Shown: positions 14,444 to 22,831, counted from the first letter of the stretch. The stretch is 64,000 nucleotides of DNA from Salinicoccus halodurans (GCF_900114445.1 NZ_FOTB01000001.1:492937-556936), one strand, 5' to 3'. Notes: generated from the letters alone by a model not told the origin. Numbers and translations are program-made.

Positions 14444-16185
14444 TGGAAGAATTAAAAAGATTACTGCAATATGCGCTTGTTTACAAATGGTTGTTCATCA
14501 CAGGAATTGTCCTGATGATACTGATGGTCGGTTTTGAGCTTCTGGGGCCTTTCATTGCAATGCTGATCTTGGATAACCATATCAAGGTTGGCGGCAATTC
14601 AATCGAACTGACGCCGATTTTCCAGCTTCTCGGGCTTTTCTTCTTCATAAAAGTCCTTCATGCAATCTTCAGCTATTATCAGACGGTGATACTGCAGAAG
14701 TCGGGGGCACTCGTCGTCCAAAATATGAGAAATGATATTTTCCGGCATGTGCAAAAATTGCCGATCAGATATTTTGATGATCTGCCTGCCGGTAAAGTGG
14801 TGGCGAGGATTACCAATGATACCGAATCCATCCTTCAGATGTTCAGTATCGTCCTGCCCATGTTCATGGTCAGTGCGCTGACGGTGGGTGCGATTACCGT
14901 AATCATTTTCACCATCAATCTGTGGACAGGGCTGATGATGCTGATTTTCATCCCGCTTGTGATATTGTGGATGATTCTCTACAGGAAATATTCCAATGAT
15001 TACAACCATAATAAAAGGGAGCGGAACAGTGATATGAATGCCATGATCAATGAATCGATCAATGGCATGCCGATTATCCAGATTTTCAACAGGGAAGCAC
15101 AGATAGAGGAAGAATTCGGGGCGTTGAATGACAATTATGTAAAAAATTCAAAACGGCTCATCAATCTGGAAAGTGCAACAGGGGAAAATCTTCTGGAAAG
15201 TTTCAGGTCACTGATCTTTGCTGTCATGGTGTATATTTTTGCGTCCGGTTTTCTGAATGATACGCAGGCACTGTCGGTCGGAACGATGTATGTGCTGGTG
15301 GATTATATTACAAGGTTCTTCAATCCTCTCTATAACATCATCGGACAGCTCAATATTTTCGAAGAAGCGCGCGTAGCGGCAGTAAAAGTATTCGAGCTGC
15401 TGGATGCCAAAGAAGAACCGGATGACAATGGAAGACTTGAAAATTTCAGCGGGTCAATTCAATTTAAAAATGTCGGTTTCTCATATGATGGAAAAGAAAA
15501 AGTTCTGGAGGATATCAATATCAATGTTGCCACGGGAGAGACTGTTGCATTGGTCGGCCATACCGGCTCGGGTAAAAGCTCAATCATCAATCTGCTGATG
15601 CGGTTCTATGATCCGGCGGATGGCGAAATCCTCTTTGACGGCAGGAATATAAAAGATATTTCCAGGCAGTCACTCAGAAGCAAGATGTCCATCGTGCTGC
15701 AGGATCCGTTCATTTACAGCGGTTCACTTCTGTATAATATCCGTCTCAATAATAAAGACATCAGTGAAGAAGATGCCAGGGCTGCCCTCGTCAGCGTGGG
15801 CGGAGAGCATCTGATGGACAGGATGGACGCGGGCATACACAGTGAGCTTACCGAGCGGGGATCGACACTTTCGCTTGGTGAACGGCAACTGATTTCATTT
15901 GCCCGGGCTCTTGCTTTCAATCCGAAAGTGCTTGTGCTTGATGAAGCGACAAGCAATATTGATTCTGAGACGGAGCAGATGATCCAGCATGCGATGAAAG
16001 TTGTCAGCCGGGACAGGACCACTTTCATCATCGCCCACAGGCTGTCTACAGTGCAGCACGCCGATCAGATTTTAATGCTTGATGACGGCAGGATTGTCGA
16101 ACAGGGCAATCACGAAAAGCTGATGCAGGATAAAAAGAACTATGCCAAAATGTATGAGATGCAGGTGACAGGAACACCTGTATAG
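14443..16185 (+). CDS. bmrD: ABC multidrug exporter half-transporter, BmrD (YheH) type
   Basis: This is a 580-residue partner of the preceding subunit. Six membrane helices are followed by an ATPase with Walker A GHTGSGKSS, a degenerate signature LSLGE in place of LSGGQ, and Walker B VLVLDEATSNID with the catalytic Glu. The two subunits therefore complement each other into one canonical and one degenerate ATP site, as in BmrCD and LmrCD. It is shorter than the 673-residue Bacillus BmrD, which has an extra N-terminal segment. The ATG overlaps the bmrC stop (TGATG), with AGGTG upstream, so the two are translationally coupled. Confidence 0.88.
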   Translation: MEELKRLLQYALVYKWLFITGIVLMILMVGFELLGPFIAMLILDNHIKVGGNSIELTPIFQLLGLFFFIKVLHAIFSYYQTVILQKSGALVVQNMRNDIFRHVQKLPIRYFDDLPAGKVVARITNDTESILQMFSIVLPMFMVSALTVGAITVIIFTINLWTGLMMLIFIPLVILWMILYRKYSNDYNHNKRERNSDMNAMINESINGMPIIQIFNREAQIEEEFGALNDNYVKNSKRLINLESATGENLLESFRSLIFAVMVYIFASGFLNDTQALSVGTMYVLVDYITRFFNPLYNIIGQLNIFEEARVAAVKVFELLDAKEEPDDNGRLENFSGSIQFKNVGFSYDGKEKVLEDININVATGETVALVGHTGSGKSSIINLLMRFYDPADGEILFDGRNIKDISRQSLRSKMSIVLQDPFIYSGSLLYNIRLNNKDISEEDARAALVSVGGEHLMDRMDAGIHSELTERGSTLSLGERQLISFARALAFNPKVLVLDEATSNIDSETEQMIQHAMKVVSRDRTTFIIAHRLSTVQHADQILMLDDGRIVEQGNHEKLMQDKKNYAKMYEMQVTGTPV

Positions 16186-16189
16186 TGTA

Positions 16190-16218
16190 TTGACTTTTCG
16201 AATGGGTTGCTCTAAAGT
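16190..16218 (+). promoter_or_regulatory. Promoter of the SAM-riboswitch met operon
   Basis: TTGACT (16190-16195), a 17-nt spacer and TAAAGT (16213-16218) lie just after the bmrD stop and about 20 nt before the aptamer. Confidence 0.75.
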
Positions 16219-16239
16219 TAAGAACAATCAAATAATTTA

Positions 16240-16339
16240 TTTATCCAGAGAAGTGGAGGGATCAGGCCCGATGAAACTTCAGCAGCGGACTCTGCGGAGT
16301 ACTGTGCTAAATCCTGCAGGCAGCGGCTTGAGAGATGAA
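16240..16339 (+). promoter_or_regulatory. SAM-I riboswitch (S-box) aptamer
   Basis: The conserved S-box core is present: CCAGAGAAGTGGAGGGA, GGCCCGATGAAACTTC, CAGCGGACTCT, GTGCTAAATCCTGCAGG and a closing GAGAGATGAA. P1 pairs TTTATC (16240-16245) with GATGAA (16334-16339). It is followed by an intrinsic terminator, so bound S-adenosylmethionine should switch off the met transporter operon. Confidence 0.95.
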
Positions 16340-16344
16340 ATCTT

Positions 16345-16385
16345 AATAACCATTTGCCGATCATTTCGGCAGGTGGTTATTTTAT
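16345..16385 (+). terminator. Riboswitch-controlled terminator before metN
   Basis: A 15-bp stem pairs 16345-16359 with 16367-16381 (two T-G wobbles) and runs into TTTATT. It stands between the SAM aptamer and the metN ribosome binding site, as the expression platform. Confidence 0.9.
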
Positions 16386-16403
16386 TAGGAATGGAGGGTT
16401 TGA

Positions 16404-17417
16404 ATGGGCATTGAGTTAAAAGATGTATCTAAAACATTTGAGGTGAAGGGCAGGAAAGTGGAAGCATTGAAGCCGACAGATCTGATCATCAATGACGGAG
16501 AGATTTTCGGCCTCATCGGTTTCAGTGGTGCAGGAAAAAGCACACTGCTCCGGCTGATCAATCTGCTTGAGCGGCCAACGACCGGCAGCATTACGGTTAA
16601 CGGTGTGGCACTTGACAGGCTGTCTGAGAAAGAGCTGCGTATCAAAAGGCAGAAAATCGGGATGATCTTCCAGCAGTTCAATCTGATTGAATCGAAGACG
16701 GTGTATGAAAATATCGAGTTTGTCCTGAAAGCCAGTAAGTTCGACCGGCATCAGGTGAAAAGCAGGGTGGCAGAACTGCTGGAATTGGTCGGGCTGTCGG
16801 ATAAAGTGCATTCATTTCCTGGAAACCTGAGCGGCGGACAGAAGCAGCGGGTCGGTATCGCACGGGCGCTGGCGAATGATCCGGAAGTCCTGCTGTGTGA
16901 CGAAGCGACCAGTGCGCTTGATCCCGATACGACGAAAAATATACTTAAGCTGCTCAGGAAGATCAACAAAAACCTGGGAATAACGATTGTCCTCATCACC
17001 CATGAAATGGAGGTCATCAAAGAAGTGGCGGACCGTGTCGGTGTAATGTCGGACGGCGAAATCATTGAAACCAATGATGTATATAATATATTCAGTCATC
17101 CGGAACATAAAGTGACGCAGGGGTTCGTCCAGGACATTTATGATTTTGTCATCCCTCCGCATATAGTGGAAACGGATCAGTCCCGGGTGATCACCATCAA
17201 ATTTTTAAATGAAAATGCAGAAGCCAATTATGTGAATCAGCTTTATCGTCATTTTGATCTGGAAATCAGCATTTTGAACGGCCGCATCGAATACATCAAC
17301 GACATGCCGCTTGGTTTCCTTATGCTCCACGTCCAGGGCGGGAGCGGAGAAATCGGTAAATTAAAGCGGTTCATCGAAGAGTCCAAAGGTATAGAGGAGG
17401 CTGAAATTTATGAATAG
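16404..17417 (+). CDS. metN: Methionine ABC transporter ATPase MetN
   Basis: This is a 337-residue ATPase of the MetNIQ importer for methionine. The ABC domain has Walker A GFSGAGKST, the Q-loop MIFQQFNLI, the signature LSGGQKQR and Walker B VLLCDEATSALD. The C-terminal 80 residues form the NIL regulatory domain, which binds methionine and inhibits transport in the family. GGAGGG lies 7 nt before the ATG. It overlaps metI by 8 nt. SAM-riboswitch control agrees with the assignment. Confidence 0.95.
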   Translation: MGIELKDVSKTFEVKGRKVEALKPTDLIINDGEIFGLIGFSGAGKSTLLRLINLLERPTTGSITVNGVALDRLSEKELRIKRQKIGMIFQQFNLIESKTVYENIEFVLKASKFDRHQVKSRVAELLELVGLSDKVHSFPGNLSGGQKQRVGIARALANDPEVLLCDEATSALDPDTTKNILKLLRKINKNLGITIVLITHEMEVIKEVADRVGVMSDGEIIETNDVYNIFSHPEHKVTQGFVQDIYDFVIPPHIVETDQSRVITIKFLNENAEANYVNQLYRHFDLEISILNGRIEYINDMPLGFLMLHVQGGSGEIGKLKRFIEESKGIEEAEIYE

Positions 17418-18069
17418 ACTGGTTGAAATTTCTCCACTTTTGTATAAGGCATTGCTGGAGACGACGCTGATGGTCTCCATCTCAATATTCTTCGCGGTAC
17501 TGATCGGTCTTCCTCTCGGGATACTGCTTTATATTACGGCGAATCCTCTATTGTTTAAGATAAAGCCGCTGAATGCATTTCTCGGCGCACTGACAAACGT
17601 CATCAGATCTTTCCCGTTCATCATTCTGATCGTCGCGATCATGCCGCTTGCGACATGGCTGACGAACAGTTCACATGGCCCGGTTTTTGCAAGTGTGGCA
17701 CTGTCCATCGCTTCAATACCTTTATTCGCAAGACTGGTTGAAACAAGCTTTAACGGCATCGATAAAGGCGTCATAGAAGCGAGTATTGCGGGCGGAGCTT
17801 CTTTGTTCCTCATCATCACGGATGTATTGATTCCGGAAGCGAAGCGCGGCATCACCCAGGCGATCACCCTGACGATCATTTCTGTGGTTGCATTCAGTGC
17901 GACAGCCGGAGTTGTCGGCGGCGGAGGCATCGGAGACCTTGCCATCCGCTATGGTTACTACAGATACGACACGGTAACGATGGTGGCGACTGTTGTTGTA
18001 CTGATTATAATTGTTCAGCTCATTCAGATTATTGGCGACTATCTGAGCCAAAGACAGGAGGGGAGATAG
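17410..18069 (+). CDS. metI: Methionine ABC transporter permease MetI
   Basis: This is a 219-residue membrane permease with about five helices and the inner-membrane coupling motif EASIAGGASLFLIITDVLIPEAKRG, which contacts MetN. TAGVVGGGGIGDLAIRYGYYRY near the C-terminus is a MetI signature. It starts inside the end of metN and is followed directly by metQ. Two MetI and two MetN subunits would form the importer. Confidence 0.95.
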   Translation: MNRLVEISPLLYKALLETTLMVSISIFFAVLIGLPLGILLYITANPLLFKIKPLNAFLGALTNVIRSFPFIILIVAIMPLATWLTNSSHGPVFASVALSIASIPLFARLVETSFNGIDKGVIEASIAGGASLFLIITDVLIPEAKRGITQAITLTIISVVAFSATAGVVGGGGIGDLAIRYGYYRYDTVTMVATVVVLIIIVQLIQIIGDYLSQRQEGR

Positions 18070-18873
18070 ATGCGCGGAATATTTACATTTTTGGGAATGA
18101 CTCTGGCGATCATCATAGTGACCAGCGTACTCCTCTATGAAGATGAGGGGGAAGTCATCACGATCGGCGCCTCCTCAGGTCCTTACAGTGACATGGTGAA
18201 TCTGGCCCTGAAACCGGCGCTCGAAGAACAGGGCTATACCGTTGAAATTGTTGAATACACAGACTATATCCAGCCTAATAATGCGCTGCACAATGGCGAC
18301 CTGGATGCGAACCTGTATCAGAATGTGTCATTTATGAAGGATTTCAATAAGGAAAATGGGACGGATCTGTTAAATCTGATTCAGGTGCCGACAGCACCGA
18401 TGGGGCTTTACTCGAGCCAGTTTGAATCATTGGAGGCCATTGAGAACGGCAGTGAAGTTGCATTGCCGCTGGATCCGGTCAACTCTTCAAGAGGATTCCA
18501 GACACTTGAAGACGCCGGCCTGATTGAAATTGCCGAAGATGCAAACATGCTGGCCATAGAGGAAGCAGACATTACCCAAAACAATAAAAACCTGGAATTC
18601 GTCTTCCAGGATTCGGGACAGCTGCCGAGGAGTGTCGATCAGATCGGTCTTTCCCTGGTGCCGGGCAACTACGCTCTGGCAAGCGGCATGAATCTGGCGG
18701 ACGCCCTGCAGCTCGAAGTAATGAATGAAAACTTCCGGAATCAGATTGTCATCAATGCGGAAGATGAAAACAGCAAGATGGCAGATGATCTGATTAAGGC
18801 AGTGGAGTCCGAACACTTCAAGCAGACGATCGACGAAGAGTTCCAGGGATTCGATAAACCGGAGAGATTTTAA
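18070..18873 (+). CDS. metQ: Methionine-binding protein MetQ, without a lipobox
   Basis: This is a 267-residue NlpA/MetQ family substrate-binding protein. Family blocks include ITIGASSGPYSDMVNLA, QGYTVEIVEYTDYIQPNNALHNGDLDANLYQ and NNKNLEFVFQDSGQLPRSVD. MetQ proteins are usually lipoproteins, but the N-terminus here has a hydrophobic segment (residues 4-22) with no Cys at all before the mature domain. It is probably held by an uncleaved signal anchor, or cleaved and released. No better upstream start exists, as the ATG follows GGGGAGATAG directly after metI. Confidence 0.92.
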   Translation: MRGIFTFLGMTLAIIIVTSVLLYEDEGEVITIGASSGPYSDMVNLALKPALEEQGYTVEIVEYTDYIQPNNALHNGDLDANLYQNVSFMKDFNKENGTDLLNLIQVPTAPMGLYSSQFESLEAIENGSEVALPLDPVNSSRGFQTLEDAGLIEIAEDANMLAIEEADITQNNKNLEFVFQDSGQLPRSVDQIGLSLVPGNYALASGMNLADALQLEVMNENFRNQIVINAEDENSKMADDLIKAVESEHFKQTIDEEFQGFDKPERF

Positions 18874-20028
18874 ATGGCCAATAAACTGTTAAGCAGCATT
18901 CCGCCGAGCTATTTCGGCAGTGCCATGTCCAAAAAACTTGATATCGGCAAGCTGCCGCTTCTGAACCTGGCTGTCGGCATTCCGGACGGGGAGACACCGG
19001 ACAGCATAAAAGAAGCCGTCACTGAATCAGTGTATCTGCCCGAAAACCAGAAGTATGGTGTATTCCGGGGCAAGCAGTCTTTCAAGGATGCAATCATACG
19101 CTTCTATAAAAATAGATATGATGTTGAACTCGGCGAAGAGAACATCGCGCTGCTGTACGGGACGAAAAACGGGCTGGTCCAGTTTCCGATGACATTCATA
19201 GAGCCGGGGGAGGGAGTCTATCTGCCCAATCCGGGATATCCGGATTATTATGCAGGTGTCAGACTTGCGCGCGGTGAAGTGTATGATCTGCCGCTTCTTG
19301 CGGAAAACGACTTTCTGCCTGATTATGATTCACTGGATGAAGAGGAAGTTTCAAATGCGAGACTGATCTATCTGAACTATCCTTCGAATCCTCTGGGTGC
19401 GGTGGCCACTAAAGAATTCTTTGATGCCACAGTGGAGAGATTCAAAGAAACGAAAACCAGAATCGTCCATGATTTCGCATATGCTGCATTCTCATTTGAC
19501 GAAAAACATCCGAGCATACTGGAAAGTGATCCGTCCCTGGAATGTTCGATGGAAATCTATTCCTTGTCGAAAGGATTCAACATGTCCGGATTCAGAGTCG
19601 GTTTTGCCGTCGGCAACAGGGAGATGGTCGAATCCCTCAATATTTACCAGGACCACACCCAGGCGGGCATGTGGGGAGTGCTGCAGGATGCTTCCATAAC
19701 GGCGTTACAGCATGAAGAGGAAATACTTCCTGTACAACACGTGAAGTTTCAGAAAAGAAGAAATATTATTGAAAAAGCTTTCGCGCAATCGGGTATCCCG
19801 CTGAACCCTGTGAAAGGCGGTATATTTGGCTGGATCCGGGTGCCGGAAGGCCATGATGGGGAAAGTTTTACAGACTTCCTCATAAGGGAGAAGTCGATAC
19901 TTGTCACGCCCGGCATACCTTTTGGGACGCGCGGCCGCAATTATATCCGGATTTCACTCGCTGTGGATGACGAAACCCTGAAGTCCGTCATAGAGCGTTT
20001 TAACAGCATTAAAGGAATGTGGCAGTAA
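18874..20028 (+). CDS. PLP-dependent class I/II aminotransferase in the met operon
   Basis: This is a 384-residue fold-type I aminotransferase. The PLP lysine is in SLSKGFNMSGFRVGF, the substrate and phosphate residues include NPGYPDYY and LNYPSNPLGA, and the C-terminal Arg is in GRNYIRISL. It resembles the aspartate/LL-diaminopimelate aminotransferase branch. Its place directly after metQ (no gap) under a SAM riboswitch suggests a role in methionine metabolism, such as transamination of methionine or of 4-methylthio-2-oxobutyrate; this is inference. Its own start is well spaced, and no terminator separates it from metQ. Confidence 0.88.
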   Translation: MANKLLSSIPPSYFGSAMSKKLDIGKLPLLNLAVGIPDGETPDSIKEAVTESVYLPENQKYGVFRGKQSFKDAIIRFYKNRYDVELGEENIALLYGTKNGLVQFPMTFIEPGEGVYLPNPGYPDYYAGVRLARGEVYDLPLLAENDFLPDYDSLDEEEVSNARLIYLNYPSNPLGAVATKEFFDATVERFKETKTRIVHDFAYAAFSFDEKHPSILESDPSLECSMEIYSLSKGFNMSGFRVGFAVGNREMVESLNIYQDHTQAGMWGVLQDASITALQHEEEILPVQHVKFQKRRNIIEKAFAQSGIPLNPVKGGIFGWIRVPEGHDGESFTDFLIREKSILVTPGIPFGTRGRNYIRISLAVDDETLKSVIERFNSIKGMWQ

Positions 20029-20057
20029 TCTTTTTGTAAAATTTCTGCGAAATGCCC

Positions 20058-20086
20058 TTGAAACATTCCGGCATAACATGTACCAT
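20058..20086 (+). promoter_or_regulatory. Candidate promoter of the second copy of the repeated RNA element
   Basis: TTGAAA (20058-20063), a 17-nt spacer and TACCAT (20081-20086) would start transcription near 20093. The -10 box is poor; TATAAA at 20087-20092 is an alternative with a long spacer. Confidence 0.4.
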
Positions 20087-20092
20087 TATAAA

Positions 20093-20242
20093 TGTAACGA
20101 AATCGACATAAAAGGGTAGATTTTCCGACTCATCATCGTTGAATCAGGCCTTTGATAGAACTTGGGTTCAATCCTGTTCTAGATATCATATATATTATTA
20201 TCTTATCTGTGATAGAGAGGCTCCGGCCTCTCTATCTTTTTT
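20093..20242 (+). ncRNA. Structured RNA, copy B of the element before bmrCD
   Basis: This 150-nt region between the aminotransferase and mreC shares its layout with copy A at 12311-12490. Residues 20178-20199 are identical to 12430-12451. The helix is TAGAAC/GTTCTA (20156-20161 and 20176-20181), where copy A has TAGAGC/GCTCTA, a compensatory A-T for G-C change. TTATCTGTG (20203-20211) and the terminator are also shared. AAAGG (20112-20116) can pair with CCTTT (20149-20153), echoing the 5' pairing of copy A, but there is no ORF with a ribosome site. A separate -10 box for mreC follows, so this is most likely a free small RNA. Confidence 0.6.
20211..20242 (+). terminator. Terminator of the copy B RNA
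   Basis: An 11-bp stem GATAGAGAGGC/GCCTCTCTATC (20211-20221 and 20226-20236) is capped by a UNCG-type tetraloop C(TCCG)G and followed by six T. Its sequence corresponds to the terminator at 12464-12490. Confidence 0.9.
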
Positions 20243-20317
20243 GTATATGCTTTAAAAAAATGATCCGGATGTGGTATTCTTTTAATCAGATATAATGGAT
20301 TATGGAGGCGCCTTACT

Positions 20318-21166
20318 GTGAATAAGCTTTTCAACCGAAATAAGATGCTGATGATACTATTCGGCATCATAGTACTCATTCTTCTGATCGGATTCTCGAT
20401 GGGTGACAGGGATTCGACAACCAAAGCTGAACAGTTCACCGCTGATGCGACAGCCGGTACCCAGACAGTGATCGGTGCCCCCCTCAATTTCGTCAGCAGC
20501 ATTTTCTCCACCATCAGCAAAAGTTTTGGTGCCATAGAGGAAAACGAAAAACTGAAGGCAAAACTTGATATGCTCCCGCAGATGGAAGCGGATATAGAAC
20601 GGCTGGAAGCTGAAAATGAAGAACTCCGGGAAGCGCTCGATGTCAGTTCCAAAAGGGAATATGATACGACTGCGGCCCGTGTGATTTCCCGTTCGCCGGA
20701 CCAGTGGCTGAACAGCTTTACCATAGATAAAGGGGAGAAGGACGGCCTTACAGAAGGCATGGCGGTAATGACGACTGAAGGACTGATTGGTACAGTAAGA
20801 CGTGCCAACGGCGGATCCAGTTACATAGAAATGCTTACCACTTCTGTATCCCAGAACAATCTCTCTGTTGAAATCATGCATGATGATACACCTGTATACG
20901 GAAATGTCAGCAGGTATGACAATGAACGCAATCTTCTTGTTGTGGAGAATATCAAAAACAGGAGCGGCCTTGAAAAAGGGGATGAAGTCTTCACAAGCGG
21001 ACTCGTCGGCGATTTCCCTGAAGGGCTCATTATCGGGACTGTAGTGGAAGTGGAAAATGATGAGTACGGACTGAGTCAGAATGCATACGTCCAGCTGAAG
21101 AGCAATGTGGACGATATCGATACGGTGTTCGTCCTGAAGCGCAGTCCGGAATCGACGGAGGATTAA
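20318..21166 (+). CDS. mreC: Rod shape-determining protein MreC
   Basis: This is a 282-residue protein anchored by one N-terminal membrane helix (residues 9-27), followed by a coiled coil (residues 66-108, EENEKLKAKLDMLPQMEADIERLEAENEELREAL) and the extracellular beta-barrel domains. MreC organises cell-wall synthesis complexes. It starts at a GTG with GGAGG 9 nt upstream; a -10 box TATAAT lies at 20291-20296. One base separates it from mreD. No mreB is next to it, as in staphylococci, where MreCD are kept in coccoid cells. Confidence 0.93.
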   Translation: MNKLFNRNKMLMILFGIIVLILLIGFSMGDRDSTTKAEQFTADATAGTQTVIGAPLNFVSSIFSTISKSFGAIEENEKLKAKLDMLPQMEADIERLEAENEELREALDVSSKREYDTTAARVISRSPDQWLNSFTIDKGEKDGLTEGMAVMTTEGLIGTVRRANGGSSYIEMLTTSVSQNNLSVEIMHDDTPVYGNVSRYDNERNLLVVENIKNRSGLEKGDEVFTSGLVGDFPEGLIIGTVVEVENDEYGLSQNAYVQLKSNVDDIDTVFVLKRSPESTED

Positions 21167-21167
21167 T

Positions 21168-21686
21168 ATGAAAGCGATCATTATCTTCCTGTTCTCCCTT
21201 TTGTTCATGTACCTTGATTTTTTATTCGCGGAATTCAGCCCGGTCACGATCAGCGGTCTCGAAGTTTATTTTGTATCGAGGCTGCTGCTGATGTTTGTCC
21301 TGCTGATCTCGATCTATGTGAGCCCGTCGATGAGTGCATTCATCGGAATCGTCTTCGGTCTGATGCTGGATGTCTATATCGGTTCGGTCTATGGCATCCA
21401 TTCTTTCGGCATGGTGGCCTTTGTGGCTTTCATGCATACGGCTTTCCGGGTGTTCTATAAGGATTTTGTAGCGATGGCATTCGTCATCCTGCTGCTCACA
21501 TTCCTTTACGAAACATATATATATTTCATTTACAGGCTGCTTGATCTTGTATATATGCCGATTTTCGATTATTTGGCACTGAGGGCAGCCCCGAGCCTGC
21601 TTTTGAATGCGCTGCTCTTCTTTTTTGTATTTGTGACAGCCCTGAAGACCTCGAAAGTCAGAAACAACCTGCAATCTAAATATTGA
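21168..21686 (+). CDS. mreD: Rod shape-determining protein MreD
   Basis: This is a 172-residue integral membrane protein with five hydrophobic helices and the MreD pattern SAFIGIVFGLMLDVYIGSVYGIHSFGMVAF. It works with MreC in peripheral or septal wall synthesis. It starts 1 nt after mreC with its ribosome site inside the mreC end (GGAGG), so the two are translationally coupled. The rplU promoter overlaps its last codons. Confidence 0.92.
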   Translation: MKAIIIFLFSLLFMYLDFLFAEFSPVTISGLEVYFVSRLLLMFVLLISIYVSPSMSAFIGIVFGLMLDVYIGSVYGIHSFGMVAFVAFMHTAFRVFYKDFVAMAFVILLLTFLYETYIYFIYRLLDLVYMPIFDYLALRAAPSLLLNALLFFFVFVTALKTSKVRNNLQSKY

Positions 21687-21711
21687 CACCTTTTATACCG
21701 CTTGGTATAAT
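21683..21711 (+). promoter_or_regulatory. Promoter of the rplU operon
   Basis: TTGACA (21683-21688), a 17-nt spacer and TATAAT (21706-21711) are both perfect consensus boxes, which fits a ribosomal protein operon. The -35 box overlaps the mreD stop codon. Confidence 0.92.
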
Positions 21712-21717
21712 GCAGTA

Positions 21718-21800
21718 GTTGATGAATTTGTAGACATCAACCGCACAATTACGGGTTAAAGCGACATGTGTCCACCTGTAAATGGCGTGTCTTATTAAAT
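21718..21800 (+). promoter_or_regulatory. L21 leader (autoregulatory rplU mRNA leader)
   Basis: The leader between the rplU promoter and start begins with a hairpin GTTGAT/ATCAAC (21718-21723 and 21736-21741), followed by a conserved-looking segment CCGCACAATTACGGG and a further hairpin region around ACATGTGTCCACCTG. Position and layout match the L21 leader known from Firmicutes, thought to bind ribosomal protein L21. The exact 3' boundary is uncertain. Confidence 0.75.
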
Positions 21801-21814
21801 CAGGAGGTGTAAGT

Positions 21815-22123
21815 ATGTTTGCAATCATCGAAACTGGTGGTAAACAGTTGAAAGTTGAAGAAGGCCAAACAATCTACGTTGAGAAATTGAACGCAGATGA
21901 AGGCGATACATTCACTTTTGACAAAGTACTCTTTGTCGGTGGCGATTCTGTTAAAGTTGGTGCTCCGACTGTAGAAGGCGCGACTGTTTCCGCTAAAGTA
22001 GAAAAACATGGCCGCGGCAAGAAGATCACTGTTGTTAAATTCAAACGCAGAAAGAACTACTCCCGTAAACAGGGACATCGTCAGCCATATACGAAGCTCA
22101 CAATCGGAAAGATTGAAGCGTAA
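21815..22123 (+). CDS. rplU: 50S ribosomal protein L21
   Basis: This is a 102-residue L21 with the family start [18 protein letters not shown] and the C-terminal rRNA-binding motif [21 protein letters not shown]. The frame is open to an ATG at 21782, but that lies in the L21 leader and GGAGGTG directly precedes ATG 21815. Its stop overlaps the start of prp (TAATG). Confidence 0.97.
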   Translation: MFAIIETGGKQLKVEEGQTIYVEKLNADEGDTFTFDKVLFVGGDSVKVGAPTVEGATVSAKVEKHGRGKKITVVKFKRRKNYSRKQGHRQPYTKLTIGKIEA

Positions 22124-22443
22124 TGATTAATGTATCCATAAATATCAACGACGAAGGTCAGGTTGAGTCCTTTGACATGTCGGGTCACGCCATGTTCGAT
22201 GAACACGGTAAAGATCTTGTATGTGCAGGCGCTTCGGCAGTTGTATTCGGATCTGTAAATGCAATCATCAATATGACCGGTGCCGATCCTTCCATAGAAA
22301 TGGATGAGGATACAGGCTACTTCAGTTTCATAGCGCCGGATCCGGCGGATGAGAAGATGCAGGTTCTTTTGGAGGGCATGATCATATCATTAAAAACGAT
22401 TGAAGAAGAATACGGCGAACATATCAGACTTGTATATAAGTGA
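22123..22443 (+). CDS. prp: Ribosomal-processing cysteine protease Prp
   Basis: This is a 106-residue cysteine protease (YsxB). In Staphylococcus aureus the homologue cleaves the N-terminal extension of ribosomal protein L27, with His22 and Cys34 as catalytic residues. Both are present here at the same positions, in SGHAMF and [13 protein letters not shown]. The gene lies between rplU and rpmA, the usual order, and starts on the last base of the rplU stop codon. The adjacent L27 gene does encode the matching cleavage sequence. Confidence 0.95.
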   Translation: MINVSININDEGQVESFDMSGHAMFDEHGKDLVCAGASAVVFGSVNAIINMTGADPSIEMDEDTGYFSFIAPDPADEKMQVLLEGMIISLKTIEEEYGEHIRLVYK

Positions 22444-22453
22444 GGTGAAAGCA

Positions 22454-22738
22454 ATGCTTAAACTCAATCTTCAGTTTTTCGCATCCAAAAAGGGTGTTGG
22501 TTCCACAAGGAACGGACGTGATTCAGAATCCAAACGTCTTGGCGTCAAAAGACAGGACGGCCAGTTCGTAACAGGCGGTTCAATCCTTTTCCGTCAGCGT
22601 GGTACTAAAGTCCACCCGGGCGAAAACGTGGGACGCGGTGGCGATGATACATTATTCGCCAAAATCGACGGCGTTGTAAAATTCGAGCGCTACGGTAAAG
22701 ATAAAAAACGTGTTTCCGTCTATCAGGAAGCTAAATAA
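22454..22738 (+). CDS. rpmA: 50S ribosomal protein L27 with Prp-cleaved leader
   Basis: This is a 94-residue L27. It begins [18 protein letters not shown], which includes the nine-residue leader ending in LNLQFF that Prp removes in Firmicutes, so that the mature protein starts ASKKG and can reach the peptidyl transferase centre. The longer open frame upstream overlaps prp; GAGGTGA at 22442-22448 selects the ATG at 22454. A terminator follows. Confidence 0.97.
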   Translation: MLKLNLQFFASKKGVGSTRNGRDSESKRLGVKRQDGQFVTGGSILFRQRGTKVHPGENVGRGGDDTLFAKIDGVVKFERYGKDKKRVSVYQEAK

Positions 22739-22748
22739 TTTATCTAAC

Positions 22749-22777
22749 GGGCATCAGCTTCTGCTGATGTCCTTTTT
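22749..22777 (+). terminator. Terminator after rpmA
   Basis: A 10-bp stem GGGCATCAGC/GCTGATGTCC (22749-22758 and 22763-22772, one wobble) with loop TTCT is followed by five T. Confidence 0.9.
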
Positions 22778-22831
22778 CATTAAATGAGTAAAATACGATA
22801 TGATATAATACAGAGGAATTGAGGTGAAATC

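Noticed and set aside
20357-21247. A 296-codon open frame on the minus strand across mreC-mreD
   Set aside because: It is antisense to two recognised genes, rich in Cys, His and Arg as reverse frames usually are, and has no start signal.
21782-21814. Upstream ATG extending rplU by 11 codons
   Set aside because: The extension lies in the L21 leader, has no ribosome site, and would break the conserved [10 protein letters not shown] start.
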